Origin: an uncultured Bacteroidota bacterium | Lineage (GTDB): Bacteria > Bacteroidota > Bacteroidia > Chitinophagales > Chitinophagaceae | NCBI GenBank assembly: GCA_903835145.1 | Contig: CAILMA010000183.1 | Coordinates: 1-12,133 of the forward strand | Length of the DNA stretch: 12,133 bases | Reading direction: 5' to 3' | Part shown: positions 6,209 to 12,133 of the stretch, in pieces | How positions within the stretch are numbered: position 1 is the stretch's first letter | How the letters are laid out: each line of letters starts with the position of its first letter | The notes under the pieces: model-generated | What the model was told of the DNA's origin: nothing | What the model saw: the letters and a program-made list of their open reading frames with translations, nothing else | The model's database searches: none | Program-made: the position numbers and the translations under genes

Positions 6209-6463
6209 TTATGCAAGAGCATTCACTCTCTTTACGATACCTGATTTCAGGTTACCGGCTTTGTTTTTGTGTATTACATTGCGTTTTGCAAGCTTATCAA
6301 TCATAGATATAACTTTTCCAAGACTTTCATTAGCTGCTGTTTTGTCTGTAGTTGCTAACAACGAACGGATTGCATTACGAGTTGTTTTACCATAATAACG
6401 GTTACGATCACGGCGTTTTTCGCTTTGGCGAACGTCTTTCCTGGTTGCTTTATGATTTGCCAT
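6209..6463 (-). CDS. rpsT: 30S ribosomal protein S20
   Basis: S20 is a small-subunit protein that binds 16S rRNA at the base of the 30S body early in assembly. The 84-residue sequence begins MANHKATRKDVRQSEKRRDR and continues with RNRYYGKTTRNAIRSLL, then DKLAKRNVIHKNKAGNLKSG, the typical three-helix, strongly basic S20 pattern ending in KSxIxxRVNAL. Length is normal. It is monocistronic by appearance, with a well-formed promoter about 27 bases upstream and a strong terminator 22 bases downstream. Confidence 0.97.
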   Translation of the reverse strand: MANHKATRKDVRQSEKRRDRNRYYGKTTRNAIRSLLATTDKTAANESLGKVISMIDKLAKRNVIHKNKAGNLKSGIVKRVNALA

Positions 6464-6489
6464 TTATTTTCTGCTTTTTTAAAGGACTG

Positions 6490-6519
6490 CAAATGTACGA
6501 TAAATAATTAAAAAACAAA
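6490..6519 (-). promoter_or_regulatory. Bacteroidota-type promoter of rpsT
   Basis: On the minus strand the -7 element TACATTTG (6497-6490) matches TAnnTTTG exactly. A -33 element TTTG (6519-6516) sits 18 bases upstream of it. The predicted transcript start is near 6486, leaving a leader of about 20 bases ending in GCAGAAAATAA before ATG. The remainder of the 284-base gap up to 6747 is AT-rich with no further gene that I can see. Confidence 0.65.
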
Positions 6520-6747
6520 AATAAAATTACGCCGCAACTTTTTTTCAGCACTTTTAACAAAAAATCCGGCCGCTTTTTACTTTCTGCTGCAAATTTAGTC
6601 AAAATAATCGTCGGCGAATTGCGTTAATTTGTCGGTAAACGAAACTATTGTCAAAATATTTGCGTAAATTTAGATGTGAATAAGTGGAAGTCGAAATGCG
6701 TTGCTTTTATTTAAAGCTTTTTTTAGTCTTCCACATAAACCCAGAAA

Positions 6748-7245
6748 GTGAAAATGAAACGATTCCTGATATCTCTCGCTGTTGTAGCCGCTCTTGGTTT
6801 CCCATGTGTTTCCTTTTGTAAAACAGACAAGCTGTTGCAGGTAGTAAAACTGCCGGCAAATACCTGCACTAAAGATAAAATAACGGCACTGCTGGGTAAG
6901 CCCACAAAGTCCGAACAGCTGAAGAAAACCTGCCGATGATACTATACGCAGGATAGCGTGAGCCTGGTGATCAGCTGGCGCAACGGTAGCCCATATGCCG
7001 AGAAAGTAGCCTTTACCAATAAGTCACGCCTGCGCCGTGCTTATGACCATTCTGTAGAATGTAAGCTGAAAGAAGGCACGCTGGACCTCTGCCAGGCCGT
7101 AACCCTGCTCGGCACACCAAAAGACATGATGATAAAGGAAAACACACAGGTCATACGTTACTCCTACGATGGCAACATGCTCCGCCTGTTCTTTCGCAAC
7201 CGCGCCCTTGTGGATTATGCGCTTGTTGAGAGCAGGATTAATTGA
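6748..7245 (+). pseudogene. Secreted two-repeat protein (possibly BamE/SmpA-like) interrupted by an in-frame TGA
   Basis: From ATG 6748 the frame encodes a signal peptide (MKMKRFLISLAVVAALGFPC) and a first half with NTCTKDKITALLGKPTKSEQ. It meets TGA at 6937-6939 after KKTCR, then continues in the same frame through YYTQDSVSLVISWRNGS to a normal stop at 7245, 165 codons in all. The halves look like two copies of one module: each has a cysteine, ALLGKPT or TLLGTPK, an aromatic patch and a strand (SLVISWRN versus LRLFFRN). That layout recalls the small BamE/SmpA fold, a weak inference. The TGA falls where an aromatic residue is expected; a single change from TGG (Trp) would explain it. A recent nonsense mutation, a sequence error or readthrough could each account for it. 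A GTG at 6958 could start the second half but would lack the signal peptide. Confidence 0.7.
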
Positions 7246-7404
7246 CGCTTGAAATATACATTTGGTTCATTAAGATCACCGCCTTTGCTGTCATTAAATC
7301 TAAAAAACTGATTGCATTTTGTTGTTCCGAGCATCTGAAAAACACTGGTACCAATAACTGATTTCAGAATTTAATCTACTATTCCATTGTTGCAATATTA
7401 TTGC

Positions 7405-7412
7405 TAATTTTG
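7405..7412 (+). promoter_or_regulatory. Bacteroidota-type -7 element of the small-protein/ART-like operon
   Basis: TAATTTTG matches TAnnTTTG exactly, 25 bases before the ATG at 7438. A TTG at 7387-7389 lies 15 bases upstream, closer than ideal for a -33 element. The predicted leader is roughly 20 bases. The rest of the gap from 7246 holds nothing recognisable. Confidence 0.5.
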
Positions 7413-7437
7413 CTACACATAGCCAAGTATAACTTAT

Positions 7438-7584
7438 ATGACAAAGGCACAAGTGGACGAACAGATAAGAATAATTAGGGAAGCTACAAAAATCGCTTCC
7501 CAGTCAAAGGAAACTGCGCTTCAGTTTTTAGTAGATGCTGGTATCGTGAAGCCTGAAAAAAAACATTCCAAATCCAAAAAGTAA
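7438..7584 (+). CDS. 48-residue helical protein, putative antitoxin or partner of the next gene
   Basis: I read this small gene directly from the sequence. Its 48 codons run MTKAQVDEQIRIIREATKIA, then SQSKETALQFLVDAGIVKPE, and end in a lysine-rich tail KKHSKSKK. It is predicted to be two helices with the pattern of short regulators that precede a larger accessory gene (a Q/E-rich first helix, then TALQFLxxAGIxKP). It stops eight bases before the start of the 200-residue gene, on the same strand and behind one promoter-like element, so the two are very likely cotranscribed. A small basic-tailed protein upstream of a putative toxin enzyme is the classic type II antitoxin-first arrangement. That role is inference; no DNA-binding motif is plain to see. 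Confidence 0.7.
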   Translation: MTKAQVDEQIRIIREATKIASQSKETALQFLVDAGIVKPEKKHSKSKK

Positions 7585-7592
7585 GCTTATAA

Positions 7593-8195
7593 ATGCAACA
7601 TTATCAGCCACTCAGCATCGTTGGTTTTCATAGTTGCGATAGAGAAGTTGGTCTGAAAGTGCTCAACGGTTTTGATGAACTTATTCCCAGCAAGAACTCT
7701 TGGGACTGGTTGGGAGCCGGAGTTTATTTTTGGGAACAAAATCCATATCGTTCTACAGAGTACGCCGAGGAAAGTGCAGCTAAAAAGCAGTTCAACAAAA
7801 AACCAATCCGCAACCCATTTGTACTTGGAGCGATAATTGATTTGGGAAATTGTTTTAACCTTACGGAATCTGCTTCGTTAAAAATATTGAGCGAGTCCTA
7901 CCAGGGGTTACAGCAATTAATGAAAGAGTCAGGCAAAAAAATGCCAGTTAACAATGGAAACAATCGGGCACTTGATTGTGCAGTGATAGAATTTCTTCAT
8001 GAATCCAACAGCAAATTAGGGGCACCGGAATACGACACCGTTCGCTGCGCATTTTCAGAAGGAGAAGAAGTCTATCCCGGTTCTGCAATTACATCAAGAC
8101 TACATATACAGATTTGCGTGAGAAATTTATCGTGTATCAAGGGTTTCTTCCTGCCCCGACCGCTGGAAATGTTTAACCCGGGATTCAGAACATAA
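7593..8195 (+). CDS. Putative ADP-ribosyltransferase-like protein (candidate toxin)
   Basis: A 200-residue cytoplasmic protein without signal peptide or membrane segment. Conserved-looking blocks are VGFHSCDREVG (H13), the run NSWDWLGAGVYFWEQNPYRS (Y45), a strand FVLGAIIDLGNCFNL, DTVRCAFSEGEEVYPGSAI, and HIQICVRNLSCIKGFFLPR (Q173). The order, an early histidine, a GxGVYF tyrosine followed by a residue run like the DUF3990 and PARP folds, and a late strand carrying a polar residue, recalls the H-Y-[E/Q] NAD-binding triad of ADP-ribosyltransferases. I recognise it as a recurrent bacterial family of this length but know no characterised member with certainty. It is the second gene behind the 48-residue protein, in an AT-rich patch next to a dead RelE-type gene, which supports a toxin or defence role. 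Alternatives are another NAD-using enzyme or a catalytically inert relative. Confidence 0.75.
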   Translation: MQHYQPLSIVGFHSCDREVGLKVLNGFDELIPSKNSWDWLGAGVYFWEQNPYRSTEYAEESAAKKQFNKKPIRNPFVLGAIIDLGNCFNLTESASLKILSESYQGLQQLMKESGKKMPVNNGNNRALDCAVIEFLHESNSKLGAPEYDTVRCAFSEGEEVYPGSAITSRLHIQICVRNLSCIKGFFLPRPLEMFNPGFRT

Positions 8196-8299
8196 TACCC
8201 TATTTCCTTTCCTCAATGTAGCCTGTGTTGTGCATCATTATTACATCCCAGAATAAAAAATACGCTTAGGAGCATTCAGGAGCAACTATTGATATCATT

Positions 8300-8554
8300 T
8301 CAAATATCCCGGTAAGATTCTCGCCTAAGCGCAATGCGTGCAATTTCAATGATGAGGCGCCCATCTTTAATGTGATATAAAATCCGATAGTCCCCAACCC
8401 GAATGCTTTAGATATCCGAAACACCGTGTAATTTAATATAGACATGCGGCCTTGGGTCACTGGCCGATTGCAGAATCGCTTCATCGACTTTCACAAAATC
8501 AGTACTGTGCGGCTTTTTCAGTGTTTGTCTGCTGCTGATGGATTATGATTTCAT
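8300..8554 (-). pseudogene. RelE/ParE-family toxin gene with two in-frame TAA codons
   Basis: I reconstructed this by translating through stops. From ATG at 8554-8552 the frame runs exactly 85 codons to TGA at 8302-8300, the usual RelE/ParE length. The sequence reads MKS-stop-SISSRQTLKKPHSTDFVKV, then DEAILQSASDPRPHVYIKLH, then GVSDI-stop-SIRVGDYRILYHIKDG, ending RLIIEIARIALRRESYRDI. The RVGDYRILY and PRPHxxxKLxG motifs are diagnostic for these mRNA-cleaving or gyrase-inhibiting toxins. Both TAA codons (8545-8543 and 8410-8408) sit where relatives commonly have tyrosine (MKSYSI and DIYSIRVGDYR), so each is one substitution from TAT or TAC. The reading frame is otherwise intact, so loss looks recent or selected. 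No antitoxin is recognisable upstream. It converges on the ART-like gene. Confidence 0.8.
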
Positions 8555-8696
8555 AGGTCGTCCCGTTCAATTTAAAAGCGATTCCGGCCATTTGAAGGTA
8601 ATGTTTTCCCGGGAAGCGAGTGTTTTCAACCACATTAGCCTTGGGCCAACGCACCTTAAAGCCGCTACCCGTTGAGGATTGGCTCCCAAAAGACTG

Positions 8697-8724
8697 AAAA
8701 AAGGGCACACAATAATGCGTGCCC
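8697..8724 (-). terminator. Rho-independent terminator of the 3-hydroxybutyryl-CoA dehydrogenase gene
   Basis: On the minus strand GGGCACGC (8724-8717) pairs with GTGTGCCC (8710-8703) over eight positions including one G-U, with a six-base loop ATTATT, followed by six T (8702-8697). It begins 25 bases past the stop codon. Confidence 0.85.
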
Positions 8725-8749
8725 CAGTATTAATATTTCTGAAATTGAC

Positions 8750-9658
8750 TTATTTGATGTGTGCGAGTCTTGCACTTACCACGCCGTCTTTTACGCCCGG
8801 TGTGTATTTGTAAAAACCTTCACCTGATTTCACACCAAGGTAACCTGCCTGCACCATGTTGGCAAGAAGTGTTGCCGGAGCATACTTCTGGTTGCCGAAG
8901 CCCATATGGAGCACGTTCATAATAGAATAGCAAGTATCCAGGCCTATAAAGTCAGCAAGCTGTAACGGACCCATAGGGTGAGCCATACCCAGCTTCATGA
9001 TGGTATCAATCTGCTGCACACCCGCTACGCCTTCCTGCAAAGCAAGTACTGCTTCATTAATCAATGGCATGAGGATACGGTTAGAGATAAAACCAGGATA
9101 GTCATTAACTACACATGGTTGTTTGCCTATCTGCTCAGAAAGATCAAAAATAGTCTGAGTTACACTCGCATCTGTAGCATAACCGTTTATGATTTCTACA
9201 AGCTTCATTACCGGTACCGGATTCATGAAATGCATACCTATCACCTTTCCCGGACGCTTGGTTACAGAGCCAATGCGGGTAAGAGAAATAGAAGATGTAT
9301 TGGTAGCCAGTATGCAACCCTCTGGGCAATGCTGGTCAAGCTGGCGGAAAATGTTCAATTTCAAATCAATGTTCTCGGTAGCAGCTTCTACCACCAGGTC
9401 AGCATCCTGCACGGCAGTAGCCATATCAGTATACGTAGTTATGCGGCCTATTGCCTCTTTCTTGGCATCTTCGGTAAGCGCGCCCTTCGAAATCTGGCGA
9501 TCCATGTTCTTACCTATCGTCACCAAAGCCTTGTCCATTGCAGCCTGGTTAATATCCATCATGTGTACATTAAAGCCACATTGTGCGAAAACATGGCATA
9601 TACCGTTGCCCATGGTTCCCGAACCTATTACTGTTACTACTTTAATTTCTTGATTCAT
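8750..9658 (-). CDS. 3-hydroxybutyryl-CoA dehydrogenase (3-hydroxyacyl-CoA dehydrogenase family)
   Basis: This cytoplasmic enzyme interconverts acetoacetyl-CoA and, in this family, (S)-3-hydroxybutyryl-CoA using NAD(P). The 302-residue protein begins MNQEIKVVTVIGSGTMGNGI, a Rossmann fold with the GxGxxG loop, then VVEAATENIDLKL, ATNTSSISLTRI (S122), KVIGMHFMNPVPVMKLVEII with catalytic H143, and YPGFISNRILMPLINEAV (N193). The C-terminal domain ends with SGEGFYKY. Length is that of the short PaaH/Hbd type. The open frame extends to 9733, but the extra 25 residues are hydrophobic and lie across the promoter-like element, so I choose ATG 9658. It is divergent from phaC with 211 bases between starts, which points to shared C4-CoA metabolism. 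Confidence 0.94.
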   Translation of the reverse strand: MNQEIKVVTVIGSGTMGNGICHVFAQCGFNVHMMDINQAAMDKALVTIGKNMDRQISKGALTEDAKKEAIGRITTYTDMATAVQDADLVVEAATENIDLKLNIFRQLDQHCPEGCILATNTSSISLTRIGSVTKRPGKVIGMHFMNPVPVMKLVEIINGYATDASVTQTIFDLSEQIGKQPCVVNDYPGFISNRILMPLINEAVLALQEGVAGVQQIDTIMKLGMAHPMGPLQLADFIGLDTCYSIMNVLHMGFGNQKYAPATLLANMVQAGYLGVKSGEGFYKYTPGVKDGVVSARLAHIK

Positions 9659-9662
9659 GCGG

Positions 9663-9670
9663 CAAAAGTA
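9663..9670 (-). promoter_or_regulatory. Bacteroidota-type -7 element for the dehydrogenase gene
   Basis: On the minus strand TACTTTTG (9670-9663) matches TAnnTTTG exactly, and its G is separated from the ATG (9658-9656) by four bases. No good -33 element is seen at normal spacing. If real, the transcript would begin at or next to the start codon. Confidence 0.4.
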
Positions 9671-9869
9671 AAGTTTAATACCAAAATGAAAAAAGAGATT
9701 TTGAATATTAACGTGAAAAACACACAGTTGCATTTCAAAGAAATATGCTGCGAACTTGTTAAAATGTGAATAAACCCCTCCCTTTAATCTATAGGATATA
9801 GTTAAATTACTGATGTTTTAACATGCCGGAAGGGAAATAGTACTAATTTCGCACAAAAATTGTAAAAGC

Positions 9870-10922
9870 ATGAATTTTAACTCTGCCGAAATTGCTGAAG
9901 AATTAGTATCCACCAGCGAAAAGATAGAAAAGGGCTACAAAACACTGTTGGAAATAGACAATGTAGAGGTAGGAACTACCCCAAAAGAACTCGTATGGCA
10001 AAGCGACAAAATAAAAATGTTCCACTACCTCAGGGATACCCCTGCTAAGTGCGCTACTCCGGTACTCGTTTCCTTCGCTATGCTGAACAGGCACGATGTA
10101 CTTGACCTGCAGCCCGACCGCAGCCTGATGAAAAAACTGCTGGACGAAGGCCTTGATATATATATTATGGACTGGGGCTACCACGACCGCAGCGACCGTT
10201 ACCTTACCATGGAAGACTACATCGATGGCTATATGAACGATGCTGTTGACTTCCTGCGCGAGCGCCATAAAGTAGATAAAATACACAAACAGGGCATTTG
10301 CCAGGGCGGTACTTTCTCTATGATATATGCAGCACTTTACCCTGAAAAACTGAAATCATTAACGACCTATGTAGCTCCTTACGATTTTGAGAACACAAGC
10401 TGCATGCTCTACAAATGGCCTAAATACATCGATGTTGATGCAATGGTCGATTTCCATGGCACTATACCAGGTGAGCTCATAGATGGCGCATTCGGTATGC
10501 TCAAGCCAAGCATGAACATCAGTAAATACCTCGGTCTTATCGATTCACTTGAAGACAAAGCCAAAATGGAAAACTTCCTCCGCATGGAAAAATGGAAAGG
10601 CGACTTACCAGCAATACCAGGCGAAATGTACCGCAAGTACATCAAGGATCTGTTCCGCGATAACCTGCTTGTTCAAGGCGAATTCACACTCGGTGGAAGG
10701 AAAGTAGATCTCAAAAACGCTACTATGCCATTCCTGAATGTGTATGCTACCGAAGACAACATAATACCTAACGACAGTACCCGCAATGTGATGAACATTA
10801 TTGGTTCTACCGACAAGAAAGAATATCCTTTCCCAGGTGGTCATATTGGCGTATTTGTAGGCGGTAAATCTCAAAAAGAACTTGCCCCTGCCGTTGCAAA
10901 ATGGATCTGCGATCGTTGCTAA
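9870..10922 (+). CDS. phaC: Poly(3-hydroxyalkanoate) synthase, class III-type PhaC subunit
   Basis: PhaC polymerises (R)-3-hydroxyacyl-CoA, mostly hydroxybutyryl-CoA, into storage polyester at granule surfaces. The 350 residues match the short class III subunit (about 355 residues) rather than class I enzymes near 590. The alpha/beta-hydrolase triad is visible: C144 in the lipase-like box GICQGGTFS, D296 in YATEDNIIP and H325 in FPGGHIGVFVG. Other marks are MDWGYHDRSDRYLTMEDYID and FTLGGRKVDLKNATMPFLNV. Class III enzymes work with a PhaE partner, and none lies in this window. The start at 9870 follows an A-rich leader (AAAAATTGTAAAAGC). A near-match to the -7 element, TAATTTCG at 9844-9851, lies upstream. 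The divergent dehydrogenase and the downstream terminator make it a single-gene unit. Confidence 0.93.
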   Translation: MNFNSAEIAEELVSTSEKIEKGYKTLLEIDNVEVGTTPKELVWQSDKIKMFHYLRDTPAKCATPVLVSFAMLNRHDVLDLQPDRSLMKKLLDEGLDIYIMDWGYHDRSDRYLTMEDYIDGYMNDAVDFLRERHKVDKIHKQGICQGGTFSMIYAALYPEKLKSLTTYVAPYDFENTSCMLYKWPKYIDVDAMVDFHGTIPGELIDGAFGMLKPSMNISKYLGLIDSLEDKAKMENFLRMEKWKGDLPAIPGEMYRKYIKDLFRDNLLVQGEFTLGGRKVDLKNATMPFLNVYATEDNIIPNDSTRNVMNIIGSTDKKEYPFPGGHIGVFVGGKSQKELAPAVAKWICDRC

Positions 10923-10954
10923 TCAGCAACACCCAAAAAATAAATGCTACAAAG

Positions 10955-10980
10955 GCGCACCAGAGACGGTGCGCTTTTTT
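10955..10980 (+). terminator. Rho-independent terminator of phaC
   Basis: GCGCACC (10955-10961) pairs perfectly with GGTGCGC (10968-10974), loop AGAGAC, followed by six T (10975-10980), 32 bases past the phaC stop. Confidence 0.92.
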
Positions 10981-11025
10981 GTTGCCGCTGATCTTATTCC
11001 ACTCCATTTGTCCAGGCAAAAATGC

Positions 11026-11089
11026 GCCTACGAAACCGACAAAAAACACACAATGCACCAACACTTAAAGCCACAACGCTTGCGGCTAC
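11026..11089. repeat. Dispersed hairpin-rich intergenic repeat, copy 4 (3' half only)
   Basis: GCCTACGAAACCGACAAAAA and CACACAATGCACCAACAC align with the middle of copy 1, followed by the third hairpin AGCCACAA-CGC-TTGCGGCT (11069-11087). One base pair of the stem differs from copy 1 with both partners changed. Only the part from the second hairpin onward is recognisable. Confidence 0.6.
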
Positions 11090-11109
11090 AAAGCTGGTAT
11101 GTAAGTTCA

Positions 11110-11161
11110 GCCACGCAGAAATTCATGCGCGGCAATTTGGAAACCGATGCCATCGGCATCG
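11110..11161. repeat. Two adjacent hairpins next to repeat copy 4
   Basis: GCCACGCA (11110-11117) and TGCGCGGC (11126-11133) pair with one wobble on the minus strand. CGATGCC (11145-11151) and GGCATCG (11155-11161) pair perfectly around ATC. With copy 4 they make three hairpins in about 95 bases. A further inverted repeat, TTTTGCAA (11254-11261) with TTGCAAAA (11271-11278), lies nearer the next gene. The whole stretch 10923-11426 otherwise holds only the phaC terminator and no protein I would support. Confidence 0.6.
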
Positions 11162-11426
11162 CATATTTTAGTAGAAAATGGATGTCGTTTATATGATGCG
11201 AAACTAAATGGTCGCTGCCTCCCCTAAATAGCAGGCCTCCTCTTGGTCTCCAATTTTGCAAGCATTAGGGTTGCAAAAAATAACTCTAATGGTATATTTC
11301 TAAACATATATTTTATATATAGCGTTGGGTATTGGCTTAGCCTTATTTACTTATCTGCTTTGTGCTTTATCTATAAAATAAACTGGCATGGCAATTGCAG
11401 TGAGGTGGAAAGAAAATACATGGGTG

Positions 11427-12092
11427 ATGAAGAAAATGAACTACTGCTTACTATTGGCTGTGATAACTCTTTTTACCGGAACATTATCTGCACAGCAGAA
11501 GTATGGAAAGTTCGATATTTCGGTAAGCGGGGGTTTTATTTCCGGTGAAGTGATCAATGATTATATATCTGCCTACCGTGGCCCGATCATTATCCTGAAT
11601 TCAGGTGCGAATTATTTTATTACGGGGAAATATTTTTCCGCGGGAAATGCTCATGGAAAAAGGGTGGCGATCGGGGTAACGCTCGGTACGCAAACCATAA
11701 GTGGCCAAAGCAACAGCGACTGGACCGGTGGCTCAGGTGAGCCATTTCATTTTGTAAAACATAGCGCTACTTTGGCTGTCGAAGTGACCTGGGTATATGT
11801 GAACAGGCCTATGGTAGAGCTGTATGGGGTACTCGGGGCCGGTGCTTCACATAATTTTACCACCTATACGCTTGATGCGGCTACCTATCCGCCTTATACC
11901 ATAACCCCAGGCCAGAAGATCAGCGCCACCATGGCAAATGCCCAGATCACACCATTTGGACTACGGGTAGGCAAGGATCTGAGTGTTTTTATCGAAGCGG
12001 GTGTGGGGTATAAGGGATTGGTGAATTTTGGCCTTTCTTACAGGCCGGGAAGGAACAAAAATGGGAGCTTCCAGGAGCGGCATAAACATTAG
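11427..12092 (+). CDS. Predicted outer-membrane beta-barrel protein
   Basis: The frame opens at ATG 11388, but I prefer the ATG at 11427, which gives a clean signal peptide (MKKMNYCLLLAVITLFTGTL, then SAQQ) and a 221-residue product; the upstream 13 residues are polar. The mature part is a run of alternating beta strands rich in G, T, Y and aromatic residues: KFDISVSGGFISGEVIND, NSGANYFITGKYFS, RVAIGVTLGTQTISG, HSATLAVEVTWVYVN, MVELYGVLGAGASHNFT, SVFIEAGVGYKGLVNFGLSY, consistent with an eight-strand-type barrel of the OMP_b-brl group, common and poorly characterised in Bacteroidota. After the last strand a basic tail (RPGRNKNGSFQERHKH) follows, which is unusual for barrels that end on an aromatic. 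No ligand can be assigned. Confidence 0.75.
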   Translation: MKKMNYCLLLAVITLFTGTLSAQQKYGKFDISVSGGFISGEVINDYISAYRGPIIILNSGANYFITGKYFSAGNAHGKRVAIGVTLGTQTISGQSNSDWTGGSGEPFHFVKHSATLAVEVTWVYVNRPMVELYGVLGAGASHNFTTYTLDAATYPPYTITPGQKISATMANAQITPFGLRVGKDLSVFIEAGVGYKGLVNFGLSYRPGRNKNGSFQERHKH

Positions 12093-12133
12093 GATATGAA
12101 ATAGGTTGCGGAGTGAATGCTGGTGGATAGAAG

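Noticed and set aside
6748..7245. The internal TGA as a selenocysteine codon
   Set aside because: No selenoprotein family resemblance and no convincing stem-loop directly after the TGA; a Trp to stop change is simpler.
8266..8484. A 72-codon minus-strand frame overlapping the RelE remnant
   Set aside because: It is a shadow frame of the RelE/ParE sequence; the motifs are in the other frame.
8499..8708. A 69-codon minus-strand frame with a GTG start, as the missing RelB-type antitoxin
   Set aside because: It starts inside the terminator of the preceding gene, lacks any antitoxin-like helix pattern, and extends past the RelE start in another frame. I could not identify an antitoxin in any frame there.
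11028..11261. A 77-codon minus-strand frame across the hairpin cluster
   Set aside because: It covers three hairpins and repeat copy 4, has no signal or domain, and its composition follows the repeats.

Overview
The window reads as a chromosomal stretch from a member of the Bacteroidota, most likely the order Chitinophagales (family level is my inference). The reasons are the long, N-terminally extended form of IspH, the paired DUF1573 secreted proteins, an RHS-type fragment, an outer-membrane beta-barrel protein, A-rich rather than Shine-Dalgarno-like leaders, and several exact matches to the Bacteroidota -7 promoter element TAnnTTTG. Core genes use GC-rich codons, while the inserted genes are visibly more AT-rich.

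Layout. Positions 1-373 (-) hold the N-terminal part of an exported TraB/GumN-family protein, divergent from ispH (511-1740, +; isoprenoid synthesis). Positions 1788-3650 look like an accessory insertion: a dispersed hairpin-rich repeat occurs three times in the same orientation, and the copies bracket first an AT-rich membrane acyltransferase gene (2030-3088, +) and then a gene-less-looking piece of an RHS-repeat protein (about 3166-3529, -). A tandem array of about 30 seven-base units follows (3726-3945). It lies immediately past the stop codon of a two-gene DUF1573 operon (4839-3951, -) and before a terminator at 3648-3677, so it is probably transcribed as 3' UTR.

Positions 5105-6463 (-) hold a small orphan protein, truA and rpsT: translation-related housekeeping genes, with a strong terminator and a well-formed promoter for rpsT. 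Positions 6748-7245 hold a secreted two-repeat protein gene broken by one in-frame TGA. Positions 7405-8554 form a small toxin-antitoxin-like island: a promoter, a 48-residue small protein, a 200-residue protein with a possible ADP-ribosyltransferase-like fold and, convergent with it, a full-length RelE/ParE-type toxin gene carrying two TAA codons.

Positions 8750-10922 hold a divergent pair: 3-hydroxybutyryl-CoA dehydrogenase (-) and a class III-type polyhydroxyalkanoate synthase PhaC (+). Both act on C4 hydroxyacyl-CoA chemistry and each ends in a clear terminator. Positions 10981-11387 are non-coding with a fourth copy of the dispersed repeat and further hairpins. Positions 11427-12092 (+) encode a predicted outer-membrane beta-barrel protein.

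The most unusual items are the seven-base array in a probable 3' UTR, the hairpin-repeat family with covarying stems bracketing cargo, and the small-protein plus ART-like pair beside a dead RelE toxin.
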